A DNA stretch of 64,000 bases from Gnetum montanum. Its lineage: Eukaryota > Streptophyta > Gnetopsida > Gnetales > Gnetaceae. How positions within the stretch are numbered: position 1 is the first letter of the stretch; each line of letters starts with the position of its first letter. The translations under genes and the position numbers were made by a program. The DNA is taken from NCBI GenBank assembly GCA_015680685.1, contig MNCI01014546.1, forward strand, positions 85,084-149,083, written 5' to 3'. The notes under the pieces were generated by a model. It did no database searches and had not been told where the DNA came from. It was given only the letters and a program-made list of their open reading frames with translations. Below, piece after piece: positions 35,383-46,866 of this stretch.

Positions 35383-37527
35383 ATGAGGTACTATTAAACT
35401 GTTTTTTGGCTGTTTGGGATTTTCCGAATTGATTAGTTCTGCGATTTGCTAGTCCTTTTATTGGATTGGATCTTGTACTTCGTGTTTGATCGTTTTGAAT
35501 CTGCTCTATTCTTTTAGTTTTCGTTTGTTGCAAGTTTGTGTTCATTTAATGTCGCGAGTAGCAATGGTTTTATGTTCGTTTCATTCAATCGGTAATGGTA
35601 TTTGACCTTTTTCACGCCATGAATTTCGGAAAATTATTTTTTCCCGGTTCTGTAGGGCAAGAATGTCTTTCTCAAAAACTCGGTTTCCAGGTAGGGTACA
35701 TGATAAATTTCCAGGCAAGAACAGAGTTTTCTTTCTAAAACTTGAAGTGACTTGTACATTTTGGCGTTGGAATATGAAACTGGCATCGAAGAAGTCGTAG
35801 CGTTTTTCCATAGTAGATTTGCCTATTACTCAATCGGAGGATTTACCCTCTTAAGAGTCGGGAGATTTGCTTCTTACGTATATCTAATGCTCAAACATTT
35901 TTCCTACCTAGTTTACTGAAACAAAATGCTGTGTTTGTGTTTTCTATCCGTCATTGAATGGATCCCATTCCCTAAATTGTTTGTTTAATTTTTAGCCTTA
36001 CATGCATTAGCTGCGACAGTGTAGTTTTTGTTTTTTCTTGTGTATAAAATCATCACCGTGTTCTGATTTTCAAAGCTCCTAAGTCATCACTTATTGGAGC
36101 GCCTTTTGTCTTTTCTTGATATAGAGTTTCATGCTATCGATCCATTTCGATCAAGCATTTTCCGAGGAATTTGGATAGGACCGAACAGCTGGCTTCTGTG
36201 TAGGTCTAGTACACAGACTGCATCCGACAATAGTTTTAGGCCAAACGTTATATCGTTTCATCATTATCCAATGTTTAATGGATTGAGACTTTTTTGGCCC
36301 TACATGTTTCTTTTCTCAATGTATATATGACTATTCAGACCCAGTTACGGCTTTGTTTGCCGGACATTGTCAAGTATTCAAAGGCCTACTGGATCATGGC
36401 CTCAATCAATCATTCAAATAAAGTGATATTGATGAATCGTTGAAATTGAATATTGCAGTCGTCATCCCGAAGTGAAATGGGCACAAAGATCCGACAAGCT
36501 GTACATCACCATTCTTCTTCCAGACTCGAAAAGCCCCAATGTTGAGCTGGAACCTGAAGGCAAACTAACATTCACGGCAACTGCTGGTGCTGCAGATGCT
36601 AAATATGAGCTTAATCTTGACTTCCATGACAAAGTGAATGCAGAGGTAAATGAGTTTTATTTATTATTTGTAAATGTGGTACATGCTGTTTTGTGCTTGT
36701 TTCCCATTTCGATTGTGACAACAGATTTACTGACTGGGTGAAAAATTGTCAATTTCATCTCTTGAGGCCAGCAAAGTCAATATTGGATTGAGAAACATTG
36801 TTTGTGTAGTCGAGAAGGCAGAGAAAGGTTGGTGGAAAAAGCTTCTGAAGGGTGAAGGAAAGGCACCCCAGTTTTTGAAAGTTGATTGGGATAAATGGGT
36901 CGATGAAGATGAAGAAGACGAGAAACGTAAGTATTGGAGGCAGCCTATATGATTCTGTTTATTTTATTTCCAAATTTTTGCCAGTGGTATTTCGTCTCAT
37001 AGGATCATGGGAAGTTTCTTCTTCTTCTTCTTATTTTTTCGGTATCCAAGATTATGAAGTTTTATGTATTGTTTTTTGAGCAGCCGATATCGATTTCGGA
37101 GGCATGGACTTTTCGGTATGATGCATTCTCGATTCATAGTTAATCTACTATTTATACGGATTTGAATTGTCTGTGACTCTGTTCTGACTGCATTGAATTC
37201 CTGAAAATGTGCAGAGCATGGGTGGCATGGGTGGTATGGGCGGTTTGGGCGGTATGGATGGTATGGGTGGTATGGATGGTATGGATGACCTACCCGAGAG
37301 CGATGATGAAGGTTTGTACTGTTATCTATCATAATGTTTATAGTGGCTCTTTTCTGTATGTATTAAGGTTGGTTCCTAATAATTTGAGTTGTTAATGTTG
37401 GGATATATTAACAGATCAGGAACCACCAAAGGAAGCTTCTGATGACGCTGCTGCTGCACCGGATAAATCAGATATGGAGCTTGAGACACCTGGTGAAGAA
37501 GTAAAAGCCGGTGCTGAACCTAAATAG
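35383..37527 (+). CDS. P23: p23-type HSP90 co-chaperone (six exons)
   Basis: Coding exons by splice sites and frame: 35383-35387, 36459-36645, 36767-36926, 37084-37115, 37215-37311, 37415-37527, giving 197 residues. p23/Sba1 proteins bind ATP-bound HSP90 through a CS domain and stabilise the client-loaded state in cytosol and nucleus. The CS domain starts MSRHPEVKWAQRSDKLYITI and contains LEPEGKLTFTATAG. It ends with the p23 hallmark WWKKLL and FLKVDWDKWVDEDEED. The C-terminal tail has GGMGGM repeats (exon 5) and an acidic end, as in plant p23-1. All introns are GT-AG. The first coding exon is only ATGAG. Intron 2 uses the CTCTTGAG acceptor, which keeps frame and aligns gap-free with the family as I recall it; the CAACAG site 43 bases earlier would bring in a stop. 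Heat-shock elements lie upstream. Intact and probably functional. Confidence 0.92.
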
Positions 37528-38865
37528 GATTCAAAGTGCATAGTGGGATAATTCTGTGTTCCTTTGTATCATTTTAGATTGTGAATTTTTTTAAATTGTA
37601 ATCGGGGTTGTTATTTTTCCTCGAAATCATAAGGATTTTGCTGATGCTTATAAGGTTTATCTGGCCTAATTTAAGGATGGTTTTTGTCCAATCTTTGAAT
37701 GCCGATAGATAGTAAGTTTGAACTTTTTTCAATAGAGTTTTTGTTTTCAGGAAAAAATGGTAAAAACAATATTGTAGGATAAATACTGGAATGCAGAAAG
37801 GTTTCTGTTTAAACTCGGACATAGAGTACTGGATGTCAAAGTTGAACTTGTTGAGGGTTGGTGAATTTAACTGTTAGCTTAAGATAGAAAGAAAGACAAG
37901 CTAGGTTGGATGTTAAGATTGAAAGAAAGACTGGTTGAGATGAAAGGCTAAATTGGAATAGAGGAATAAGTTTTCAATGTGCCTAATTGTTTGAAAAATT
38001 ATGCCCAATGATGGTTTTGGAATGATCAACGAATGATATGATTTGTTAACCACTGTTTTATGAAATTGGCTTAGACTACGCTACAAGTAGGCTTCCCTTT
38101 TTCACAAACAAAGACAAGGATATTTGACATTGTTTGGCTGGACTATCTTGAAAATCAATAAGACAAGCTCTAATTAAAAGCCAAAAATCGGTAGATATAA
38201 GTAACAATTTGATACTAAAAAGTTTATCGGTGTAAATAGTTTATTATCTCTGATTATAGTTCTAATAAGGTTGTAAAATTGATAAGAATATCGAAAACAA
38301 AGAGCAAATGAGTATGTGCAAAATTGGCTTGATAATTTATGTGTAGATCAGAAAGAATATTTAGATAATTATTATAGATTAAAAGTAAAATTTTAAGTGG
38401 TAAAAATGTTTAATCATAACATTATCAAGAACATGTTGGATTTTAAGTGGAAATGTAAATGATAATTTTAGCTTTTGGATTTTGTATCTCTTTGCAAAAT
38501 TTTTTTGGGCTATTAAAACAATTATAAAGAAATTTTTATTAAATAAAGTAAAGGTAAAGGGTAGGCTATTAAAACATTGTAGAAGATATTTTTATTAAAT
38601 GAATCGGAGATAAAGGATCAAATGACACCTTGAGGCATTGTATAAGTATGACATTTCGAACTATGGCTTACTTCCATGGTAAGTCATTGTTAAATCCTTT
38701 GTCTACCTTAATGGTTAACCCATCATAGGTGGGATAAAGACATCAAGATGGAGATGAAGTAAATGTTCAAAACCTTATCCCATGTTGCTTTTGAAGTGTG
38801 ACCTACTTTTCTTACAAGTTGAAGCCCTCTATCAATTTGTTACTTGAACTCAAAAGCTAATAAAC
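37528..38865. other. p23 3' flank and intergenic DNA
   Basis: The p23 3' UTR probably runs to about 37600 (TTGTGAATTTTTTTAAATTGTAATCGG). Beyond it no gene is seen. A short tandem duplication at about 38508-38620 repeats GGCTATTAAAACA with ATTTTTATTAAAT. Confidence 0.5.
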
Positions 38866-39452
38866 TTAGGGCAATCCAAGTTTTTTGAATTGTTCATTGA
38901 AAGTACAAAAGAATAAGGCTAATATTTTTACGAGACACAAGAACTCAAGACATGGAATATCATAGGAGGAGATAAGCATGTTTGAAATTTGTTTAAACAA
39001 TAAGTATTGTCAATGTTTTGGTCAAATGTAGAAGGAAAAGAAAAATTTTACATTAGAGGTAATTCATTAGATTGATCGGTTCATTATCTTACAACTTATA
39101 TCTTGATTAAAGCTCACTATCTTATTATGCTTTGTTTGAGTTTGCATCATTGAAGGATTAGGGCAATCCAAATTTTTTGAAGTGTTCATTGAAAGTACAA
39201 AAGAATAAGGCTAATATTTTTACAAGACACAAGAACTCGGGACATGGAATATTAGAGGAGGAGATAAGCACATTTGAAAGTTGTTTAAACAATAAATATT
39301 GTCAATGTTATGGTCAAATGTAGAAGCAAAAGAAATATTTTACATTAGAGGTAATTCATTAGATTGATCGGTTCATTATCTTACAACTTATATCTTGATT
39401 AAAGCTCACTATCTTATTATTAGGCTTTGTTTGAGTTCACATTATTGAAGGA
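38866..39452 (+). repeat. Tandem duplication, unit ~292 bases
   Basis: Copies start TTAGGGCAATCCAA at 38866 and 39158. Long stretches are identical, for example TCATTAGATTGATCGGTTCA and CTTATATCTTGATTAAAGC. Differences are scattered point changes plus a TTA insertion near the end of copy 2. No coding potential. Confidence 0.9.
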
Positions 39453-41635
39453 TAGAAAGCAAGAGATGGATTCACCTACCAAGGAAATACAGCACACCTA
39501 GGTTATGTTGGTTCTAGAGCCATTTACAATGAGTAGCATGTTTTCTTAATTGCCATATGGTTGAGCATGCTATGCAAAAAATACACTATTATTGCCAAAA
39601 CTTTATATAATTTATTTTCGTTGCATCCAGATATGGTTAGTCACTTTGTTAAGTCTATATTTGCTAATGTATTAATGATATAATAGATCCTTTGAGTCTA
39701 TAGATGTAAGAAAATCTCCTCTCCAATTTTCAGATTCCACTTTCCAAAAATTGGATTAAGCTAATATAGTTAAAAATGAGGACAAGCAAATAGTAATCTC
39801 GACAATAGAAGGGTTTGAATACAACTAAAATGAAAATTTTATAAAATATCATGATTAAAAAAGAATAATCATTCAGAGGTTCAATGCTCATCCTATTGGC
39901 TAACTTGGATCCACAATGAATTTTTGTGGCATGTCTTGATTGATTGTGTGGTATTAAGTAGGGTCCTAGGAGAGTTTAGTAGATGAGAGAAAGCCTAACC
40001 TCTTTTTGAAGGGTTATGCCTATGGTTAAACCTATGCCTGCACCTTAAAAAAATAAAACAAAAATAAAAAGTTTACAGCACGATGATTAAACCTGCTACT
40101 TTATATAGTGCTTAATGTTAGGTTGTGAAAAAAAAACAACATGAACACCAAACCAATGTAGCAAAAATGGGAATACTTAGATAGATGCTAAATATAACAA
40201 GATAAGACAAATTGCACAATACAAATATCAAAAAATGAATTAGAATGGCTTCTATTACAAATAAGTTGATATAACATTTTAAATAATTTAGTTATCTTTA
40301 AGGAAGGTTATTATAAGTATGACTAGAAAGGTTGCCACATCATAGTTTTAGGAAGCTACCCAAAGGAAAACCATAAAAAGGCATGGAAAAAAACATTAAA
40401 AAAAGTGGAAAGAAACACAAATGTGATAAAATCACAAATATATAAAATTTTAGTTCTGAAGTAAATGGTAAAAGAGAGCTCATGTAATTAATCCTAAAAT
40501 AAAGATAATGATGATGAATATTTTAAATAATAAAACTCAGCATAAGTAACTTTTATTATTTTTAAAATCTTGAATATTTTAATATTTCCTTAAACAAACA
40601 TCTTTTTTCAAAAATCTAAGGTTAGCATTCACGAGTTCACTCAATTAGTGACCTAGGAGATGAGTTTGTTCTATAACCACCTCTCAATTTTGGAAGTTGA
40701 AATTTGAATAAATTGGAATCTGAAATTTTAATAGGCCTGATTACACTACACTACTTAAAAGATTGAACAACAATGATTCATAGATATACTTTAGAATTTG
40801 TGATTTTTGCTTTTCTTAACGATTTTATAAATCTTACATTTCAATGTGAGCACCATGGCTGTGCTTTATCTTTTAAAAGTTGTTTCAAGCAAGGTAGGCT
40901 TTTTTCTTCTCATGGGTCGTAAAAATTCGCAGGCATGGGAACAAATATACTTGACAGATCAAAATGATGAATACATTTTAAATTTTGTCAGATGACAAGA
41001 TTCTTTTTAAATATAAAATGCATTTGGTTTTTAAACAGCTATAATTTTAAACCCTGGTCTCGTTACACTAACAAGCTTTAATACCTCGTTACAGAGTATA
41101 CTGGAAATATCATAACAATATCATTCCTTCAGTTTTTCACCATTAACACCAGATCCCCACATGAATAAACTATTGCATAGGGTTAGAACTGGCTCAACTT
41201 TTAGAATTTTCTCCACGGAAACGCTTCAACTGCAAGTTCTACTTATAAAAGATAAAAACAAGATTATGTCCACCATTAACCAGTTAGAGAGACAAATTGA
41301 TCAAGCTTAACCCTGAATGCAAAAAGACTGCCCAGTAACACACAAATTTAGAAAGACCTTTTGTCCAAAATTTAATTTAACAGGACATAATAGTATAACA
41401 CTCAAAAAATACTGCTAGCTACATGACAGGATAAAATAAAATAAATGTCTTTACTGTTCTCTCGTCTACCAAACTTCATGAAAAAAATTGTTACTACAAA
41501 TAAATATTTGCATGCCATAACAATGATCCGCTTTGGTATGTTTGCATGCCCAATTTAGACCATGTTTGATTATTTCATGTTTTGTGGGGAACTTGCAGGG
41601 GCGTTAGTTTCAGAAGTTGGAGAATGGAGAGGCAA
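39453..41635. other. AT-rich intergenic DNA
   Basis: No credible reading frame, RNA gene or element end was recognised. The last few hundred bases may be the 3' UTR of the minus-strand gene that follows. Confidence 0.5.
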
Positions 41636-42256
41636 TTAACGTGAGGGCGATGGAAAAAGAAAACCAGCAGCAGCGAAGTCATATAATTCTATCGGGGAAT
41701 CCAGAAATGATGGAGACGGAAGCAACCCAGATGGTGACATACCCAATAAACCAGTATTGGAATCATTTGCAGTAGTAGCTTCTTCAGTCTGATTATTCAC
41801 CGCAGCAGCAGCACTAGCTTCTTCAGTCTGATTATTCATGGGCGTTAATGGCGAATTTGCAGTAGAATTGTTGTTCTTGTTGTTGGAGATGATTTTAGGT
41901 TGATTTTGAGGTAACTGCAGTGGTACAGAATTGTTGGAGAAGATTTGATTGGATGGGTTGCTGGGAAGTTGGGATTTGTATTCAGGAAATTTCAGTGGTG
42001 CAGAATTTTCAGAAATGTTGGACATGACTTGAGTTAGCTTTGTGGGAGGGGATTTCAGGGGAGGTGGACTACCTTTTTGCAAACGAGGATTCTGAGGCCT
42101 TGGATTTGCCAGAGGAGACGGAGCAGTCATTAGCAGGCTTTTGCCTGCTATTGATGATGATTTGCCTGGTTTGGCTATGCTTTGGCTCTTGCTGTTGAGC
42201 CTCTGCCGCTGACTCTTCGGTTTTGCAGTATCATTGATGCTCCTTTTTTTACCCAT
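41636..42256 (-). CDS. IKU1/VQ14-related protein lacking the VQ core
   Basis: A single open frame of 206 codons from an ATG reading MGKKRSINDTAKPKSQRQRL (basic, a possible nuclear signal) to a TAA. Residues ~50-67 read ANPRPQNPRLQKGSPPPL, which aligns with ANPKPPNSRLHKIRPPPL in the VQ gene at 45607-46866, a motif conserved after the VQ core in IKU1-type proteins. Where the core FxxxVQxLTG should be, residues ~36-45 read IAGKSLLMTA, so VQ is replaced by SL and the final Gly is lost. The C-terminus has LLPSPSFLDSP and FPSPS, again like the IKU1-type tail. It contains a short internal repeat (NNQTEEA twice). If expressed it would probably not bind WRKY partners through a VQ motif. The homology is my reading; function unknown. 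Confidence 0.68.
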   Translation of the reverse strand: MGKKRSINDTAKPKSQRQRLNSKSQSIAKPGKSSSIAGKSLLMTAPSPLANPRPQNPRLQKGSPPPLKSPPTKLTQVMSNISENSAPLKFPEYKSQLPSNPSNQIFSNNSVPLQLPQNQPKIISNNKNNNSTANSPLTPMNNQTEEASAAAAVNNQTEEATTANDSNTGLLGMSPSGLLPSPSFLDSPIELYDFAAAGFLFPSPSR

Positions 42257-45200
42257 TTCAGGATTATCATATGGAGAGAGAACTAGAAAGCTTTGGTGCC
42301 AATGCTGAATTTCACAAGCCTTTAAAATGAGAGAGCCAAGCAGGATGATTCAAACGGCTAAGACTGGCTGTAGATATTGGAATTGAATTCCAAAATCCGC
42401 AATTCAAGCCGGAATCCGTACACTGATTTGTTCTCTGGCTCATCTCCATGGGTATTAAAATGATTTGGTTTTTAGCTCATGACAATATCTCGTTAAAATC
42501 CTGTCCAATTCTTTTCCTGGTTTCGGTTTTGGATTGTGTCATTAATGTGCCTAATTCATCATTTTTAAGCAAACGTGCGGAATGGTTTCAATAATGGATA
42601 GCTTAACAAACATCCGTTACAGCGTTCCACTATCAGCAACATTTTATTGATTAATGTATGCTGCTAAACGTTAACCGATTGTTAGTATCTCTTTTGAAAA
42701 TGCTCAAGAACATGACATCATTTCTGACATCTCCCCACCAGAGATTACGATTTTATTTAATGTGTTTGGATAATGGATAGCCTCTTATTTTTTATTACCA
42801 AAGATACAGATGTCTAAAAATATCACGAAAATATCAGTAATATCAAATGATGCAACCGAAACCCTGTAAAACATTCAGTGTCAATACACATTGTAACCAT
42901 TAAACTAACAGAACTTTACTTTCACGAAATCAAGTAGCTGTAACTGAGCTGTATTTATGAAGGCAAAGTATGCAGAAAAAGTATTTGGGACAACACTCTT
43001 CGGAAACTATTAAATTCAGTTACCAAATGTTGACAGCCCCCTTTCAAAATCCTTTTCCACTCTGGATACAAAGTTTCATGTTTGTATAACCAGTAGGCTA
43101 CCTTCCTTTCTGATACCTCTCATTTACCTCCAGTAGCATACGTATGTAAGCCCCTGATGATTGTCATAATAAACCGAAGCTATCATTCTATTTTAACACT
43201 GGACCATCTTCCCATTTGACAAATACACAAAATAAATGCATGCAATTAACCATGTCATTTTTGTAGACCAGCTTTGCTCTTAATGATTCTTTCTTACTGT
43301 ATCTACAGATTTCAAAAAGAAACGAGGATATTGGTCTGGCACGTCAGACAGCAAGTGTATAAGAAAGACGGCAGGATTCAGGCTCAATTTAAAAATTAGT
43401 ATCAATCTTTAAATCGAAACATGAGCACAAATTAATACCAATCATTGTTACATGCATTAAACAGCAAAACAGCCTAGATACTTTAAAATCTCGTAACGAT
43501 GACTACTATCAGTAAGAAATATTTTGATAGATATGCCCCCCTTAGACTGGGCTTTTTGTTAGATACACCCATTCAGTGGTTAAGTGGAACCTCAATAAAT
43601 CTATAAGCTTATATAGATAACCGAGAAACCACACTTTCAGAGACACCATCCGTCCTTTAGGAACATTTGAGAGTTACATAATTGCTAATAAATGCAGAAA
43701 CATAATTGTATGATTTCAAGAGAAAAGATTTATTATCTAAGATGCCAAAAAAGAATACTTTTAGATTTTTAGAATGCTATTGTTTCATCCGTTCTTTTTA
43801 TTGTTTGTCAAATGTTGATTTGACTATGGAACCTTCGTTAAACATTTGTTCGACATCGGTTCTAAGATGCAACTGTCCTGACCAACGAATTCTGGGATAA
43901 TGTCCCTTAAAATTCGAAGAAGAACAAACAAATCAATATTATTGGCCTCTTTCAATGATGCCATTATCACAATGGTCATTTACAAACTCTAACTAGTTTA
44001 TTCAATACAACCAATAAGCCAGTATGTGACACTCCACATTCCTGAAGCGACTTGCTGATACAGAGCTCATCAGATCTATAAACGGACATAAAACCCAAAT
44101 AAACCATTGCTAAAAGTTTTTGAAAATGTCCTTAACAAATTCTTACAAGTTGGGTTCTTAATGAGGGACGAAGATACATTGAACACCAACAAAACTGAAA
44201 ATCATTACATATACCTTCAGAACGAAAAAACGTTAGAATTCACAGTAGAGTTGCAAAAACAAAAGGGCCATGGAAAATGTCATCCCAAACAAAAAATTTA
44301 AAGATAACCGTTGTTCTAAAACATTTATTCAGCTCTCAAAACTTAAAGAAATGGGGAAATAAACCAAGTGCTATTACAGGGTCCAACAGAAAAAAAAAAA
44401 CTAAATAACATTTTTACGACTATTCCCAATCCCTCTAACTTCGCAAAAGTTACAAACAGCACTTAGTAGGTGCTTTAACAGAAAATAAAGTCTTCGCCGC
44501 TGGATACAAGAGCAAAATGAAACACCTGTTAGCCTTATAATATCCCACACGATGCTATTATTCTTCACACTCTGTATGAAAATGGCGAAAACATTACACA
44601 ACTTTTGAAATCTAAAAGGATGCCTTCGCTAGAAACACAGCAACCCTTTCATTCAGAATTTTAAGAAACAAAAACAATTAAATATAATTACCTTAAAATT
44701 CGGATCATCGAGGGGAAAAGGATCAAACTGAGAGGGACCGTTAAAATTTCCCAAAAAAAGAAACAAAAAACACCTTAAGAATCAAAACATAACCAGGAAA
44801 AGTATCCATCAAGACGCATGGTTGAGACTCAGTCTACCATTCAAATTCATGACTCTGAATTGAAGACTCAAACATACATTATAGTACAAAACCTTAAATA
44901 CTGTTAAGCCACTGCGTCAGATCTCTCTTAACAATAAAAATGGTATGAAATTCATTCGACACAGCAAAGAGAGATTGAAGAATACCAATTTCGACTGGAC
45001 AATAACTAATGCCATTAACTCAAATGACCCAAAAAACATCGAGCGTCCAATATGCGCCAAACTGGAAGCTGCAGCACCCGTAACAAGAAAATGAGAGAAA
45101 TTCGTGACACAACATGAACTAAAAGTGAGCCAAATTCATAACATCCTGGCCATTTTTACAATGAATACTCATTCAAAGAAGCAACTCGGTGTCAAGCGAA

Positions 45201-45606
45201 CGCTTTGAAGAGAGAATATGTTTTTCCACAGGATTTGTGCTACAAATCTGGTCAAAATGGTACAAATGAAAGATAAAACCTGGATAGAGGAATTATTGTC
45301 TTGCAGGAAAGAATAAACACGGAAGACCTAAATATAGAAAAAGAGGGAAGGAGGGCAAAAAATTTTGCGCTTTGAACAAATTATGTCCACTCCACAAAAC
45401 AACACATTTACAGAACTCTGCATAAACAACAGTCAGAGTCGCCGCCGCGGAGCTTTCGTTAAGCTCGCCCACTGAGAAGTACGGCCTCGCAAAAAAAAAA
45501 AATGAGCCAGAATCCAGAACCCAGAAATTTCCAGGAAAATGAACCCAGAAGAAGTTCCAGGGAAAAAGACAGAGAAGAAGAAAACATGCAACTTCTCATA
45601 GCAAAA
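42257..45606. other. Intergenic region between the two VQ-type genes
   Basis: No supported gene. Short frames at 43706-43900 and 44107-44301 lack any domain or codon bias. The part next to 45606 (45420-45606, locally GC-rich) is probably the 3' UTR of the IKU1-like gene. An A11 run at 45490-45501 is simple sequence. Confidence 0.5.
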
Positions 45607-46654
45607 TCACGGAGGAGGCATCTGCCGCCACCGCGGGCTGTGTGAGGCGCGGAAACGAGGTGAGATCGGGAAACTCGAGAATGGCGACAGAATCCCCGGC
45701 GACGGCAACGCCGGGAAGCTCGACGGCGACGGGAAAGCTCCGAAATTGAACGGAAAGCCGGATCCCGGCGACTGCAGCTGGAACAGCGGCGACGGGAAGG
45801 GCTGGTTCAGGGGCGACGGCAACAGAAACGACGACGGAGAAGGCAGAGGCTGCTGCACAGGAATCTGGCCCGGGGGCGGATTCATCGGCGGAGGCGGCAT
45901 CATCATTTTCGGCGACGGAAGCAACGGCGGACCGTAAATCTGGCCCGGCGGATTCTGAGCCAGATTCATCGGCGGAGGAAGCTTCGGCGACGGCAGCAAT
46001 GGCGGTGCGTGAATCTGGGCCGGATTCTGGGGCAGGTTCATCGGCACCTTCGGCGGCGGATGAATCGGGGCGCCCTTGGGCGACGGCAACGGCGGTGCAT
46101 GAATCTGGTGCGGATTCTGCGCCAGGTTCATCGCGCCTTTCTGCGACGCCAGCGTTGCGTGAATCTGGTGCGGATTCTGAGGCAGGTTCATGGCCCCCTT
46201 GGCCGACGGGAAATGAGGAGCTGCTGGAGCAGGAGCTCTGTTCATGAACGGGGCCGCAGTCGGCGTCGCCTGCAAATACCGCATGTAGAGCGAAACCGGC
46301 GACTCCATCGGCATCGCGTTAGCTCCGTGGATAATTCCGTGGCTCTGCGAATTCTGCGCCTGAAACTGCTGCTGCTGCTGCGGCTGCGGCGGTGGCGCTA
46401 GGGTTTGGAGGCTAGGGTTTCCCGGCGGGAACGAGCTCAGCGGCGGAGGCCGGATTTTGTGCAGCCGCGAGTTCGGCGGCTTAGGGTTCGCCGGCGGAGG
46501 AGGCGCCGGATCCGGCAATGGCGACGGCGACGGCGTCGGCGAGCCCGTGAGCATTTGGACTACATCTCTGAAATCTTTCTTGTTGATGTTGTACACAGGC
46601 GGCTGCGGCGGTTGCCGATTCTGCTGATGAAGATTTTGATTTTGATTTTGCTGC

Positions 46655-46686
<32 letters not shown>

Positions 46687-46866
46687 ATGATGATGGTGAT
46701 TATGGTGAGGATGATGATGAGCCGGCGGTGGAATATTTCGCCGCGGAATCACGCCTGGTTTGCCGATTTTGTGGCTGTTTCTGTTGATTCCGAGACTGCC
46801 GATGCTCGAATTCCTGCTGCCGCTGCTATTGCTGGTACTGCTGCTGTTGCTTCCGCGGCCATCCAT
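45607..46866 (-). CDS. IKU1: VQ-motif protein, IKU1 (VQ14)/VQ9-like
   Basis: An intronless frame of 419 residues, starting at MDGRGSN (ATG at 46866-46864), ends TGA at 45607. VQ proteins are plant-specific nuclear regulators that bind WRKY factors. IKU1 acts with MINI3/WRKY10 in endosperm growth. Evidence in order: SLGINRNSHKIGKP (24-37, family N-terminal motif), a His run and 13 Gln (61-73), VYNINKKDFRDVVQMLTGSP with the VQ core at 99-108, SRLHKIRPPPL (133-143), ESPVSLYMRYLQ, and a C-terminal FPALPSPGILSPF / SPRWRQM tail. Between lies an unusual set of about five tandem repeats, MNLxQNPxQIHAPPLxPSPK. Many SP pairs could be MAPK sites, as known for VQ proteins. TTGCAG six bases before the ATG could be the acceptor of a 5' UTR intron. 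IKU1 versus VQ9 orthology is not decided. Confidence 0.87.

Noticed and set aside
36094-36330. Open frame between p23 coding exons 1 and 2
   Set aside because: Lies inside intron 1, no domain, and no p23 similarity.
36997-37332. Minus-strand frame with HPYHPYHP repeats
   Set aside because: Antisense of the p23 GGMGGM exon; spans p23 introns without its own signals.
43706-44301. Two short plus-strand frames between the VQ-type genes
   Set aside because: Length is expected by chance in AT-rich DNA; no domain, splice or codon evidence.
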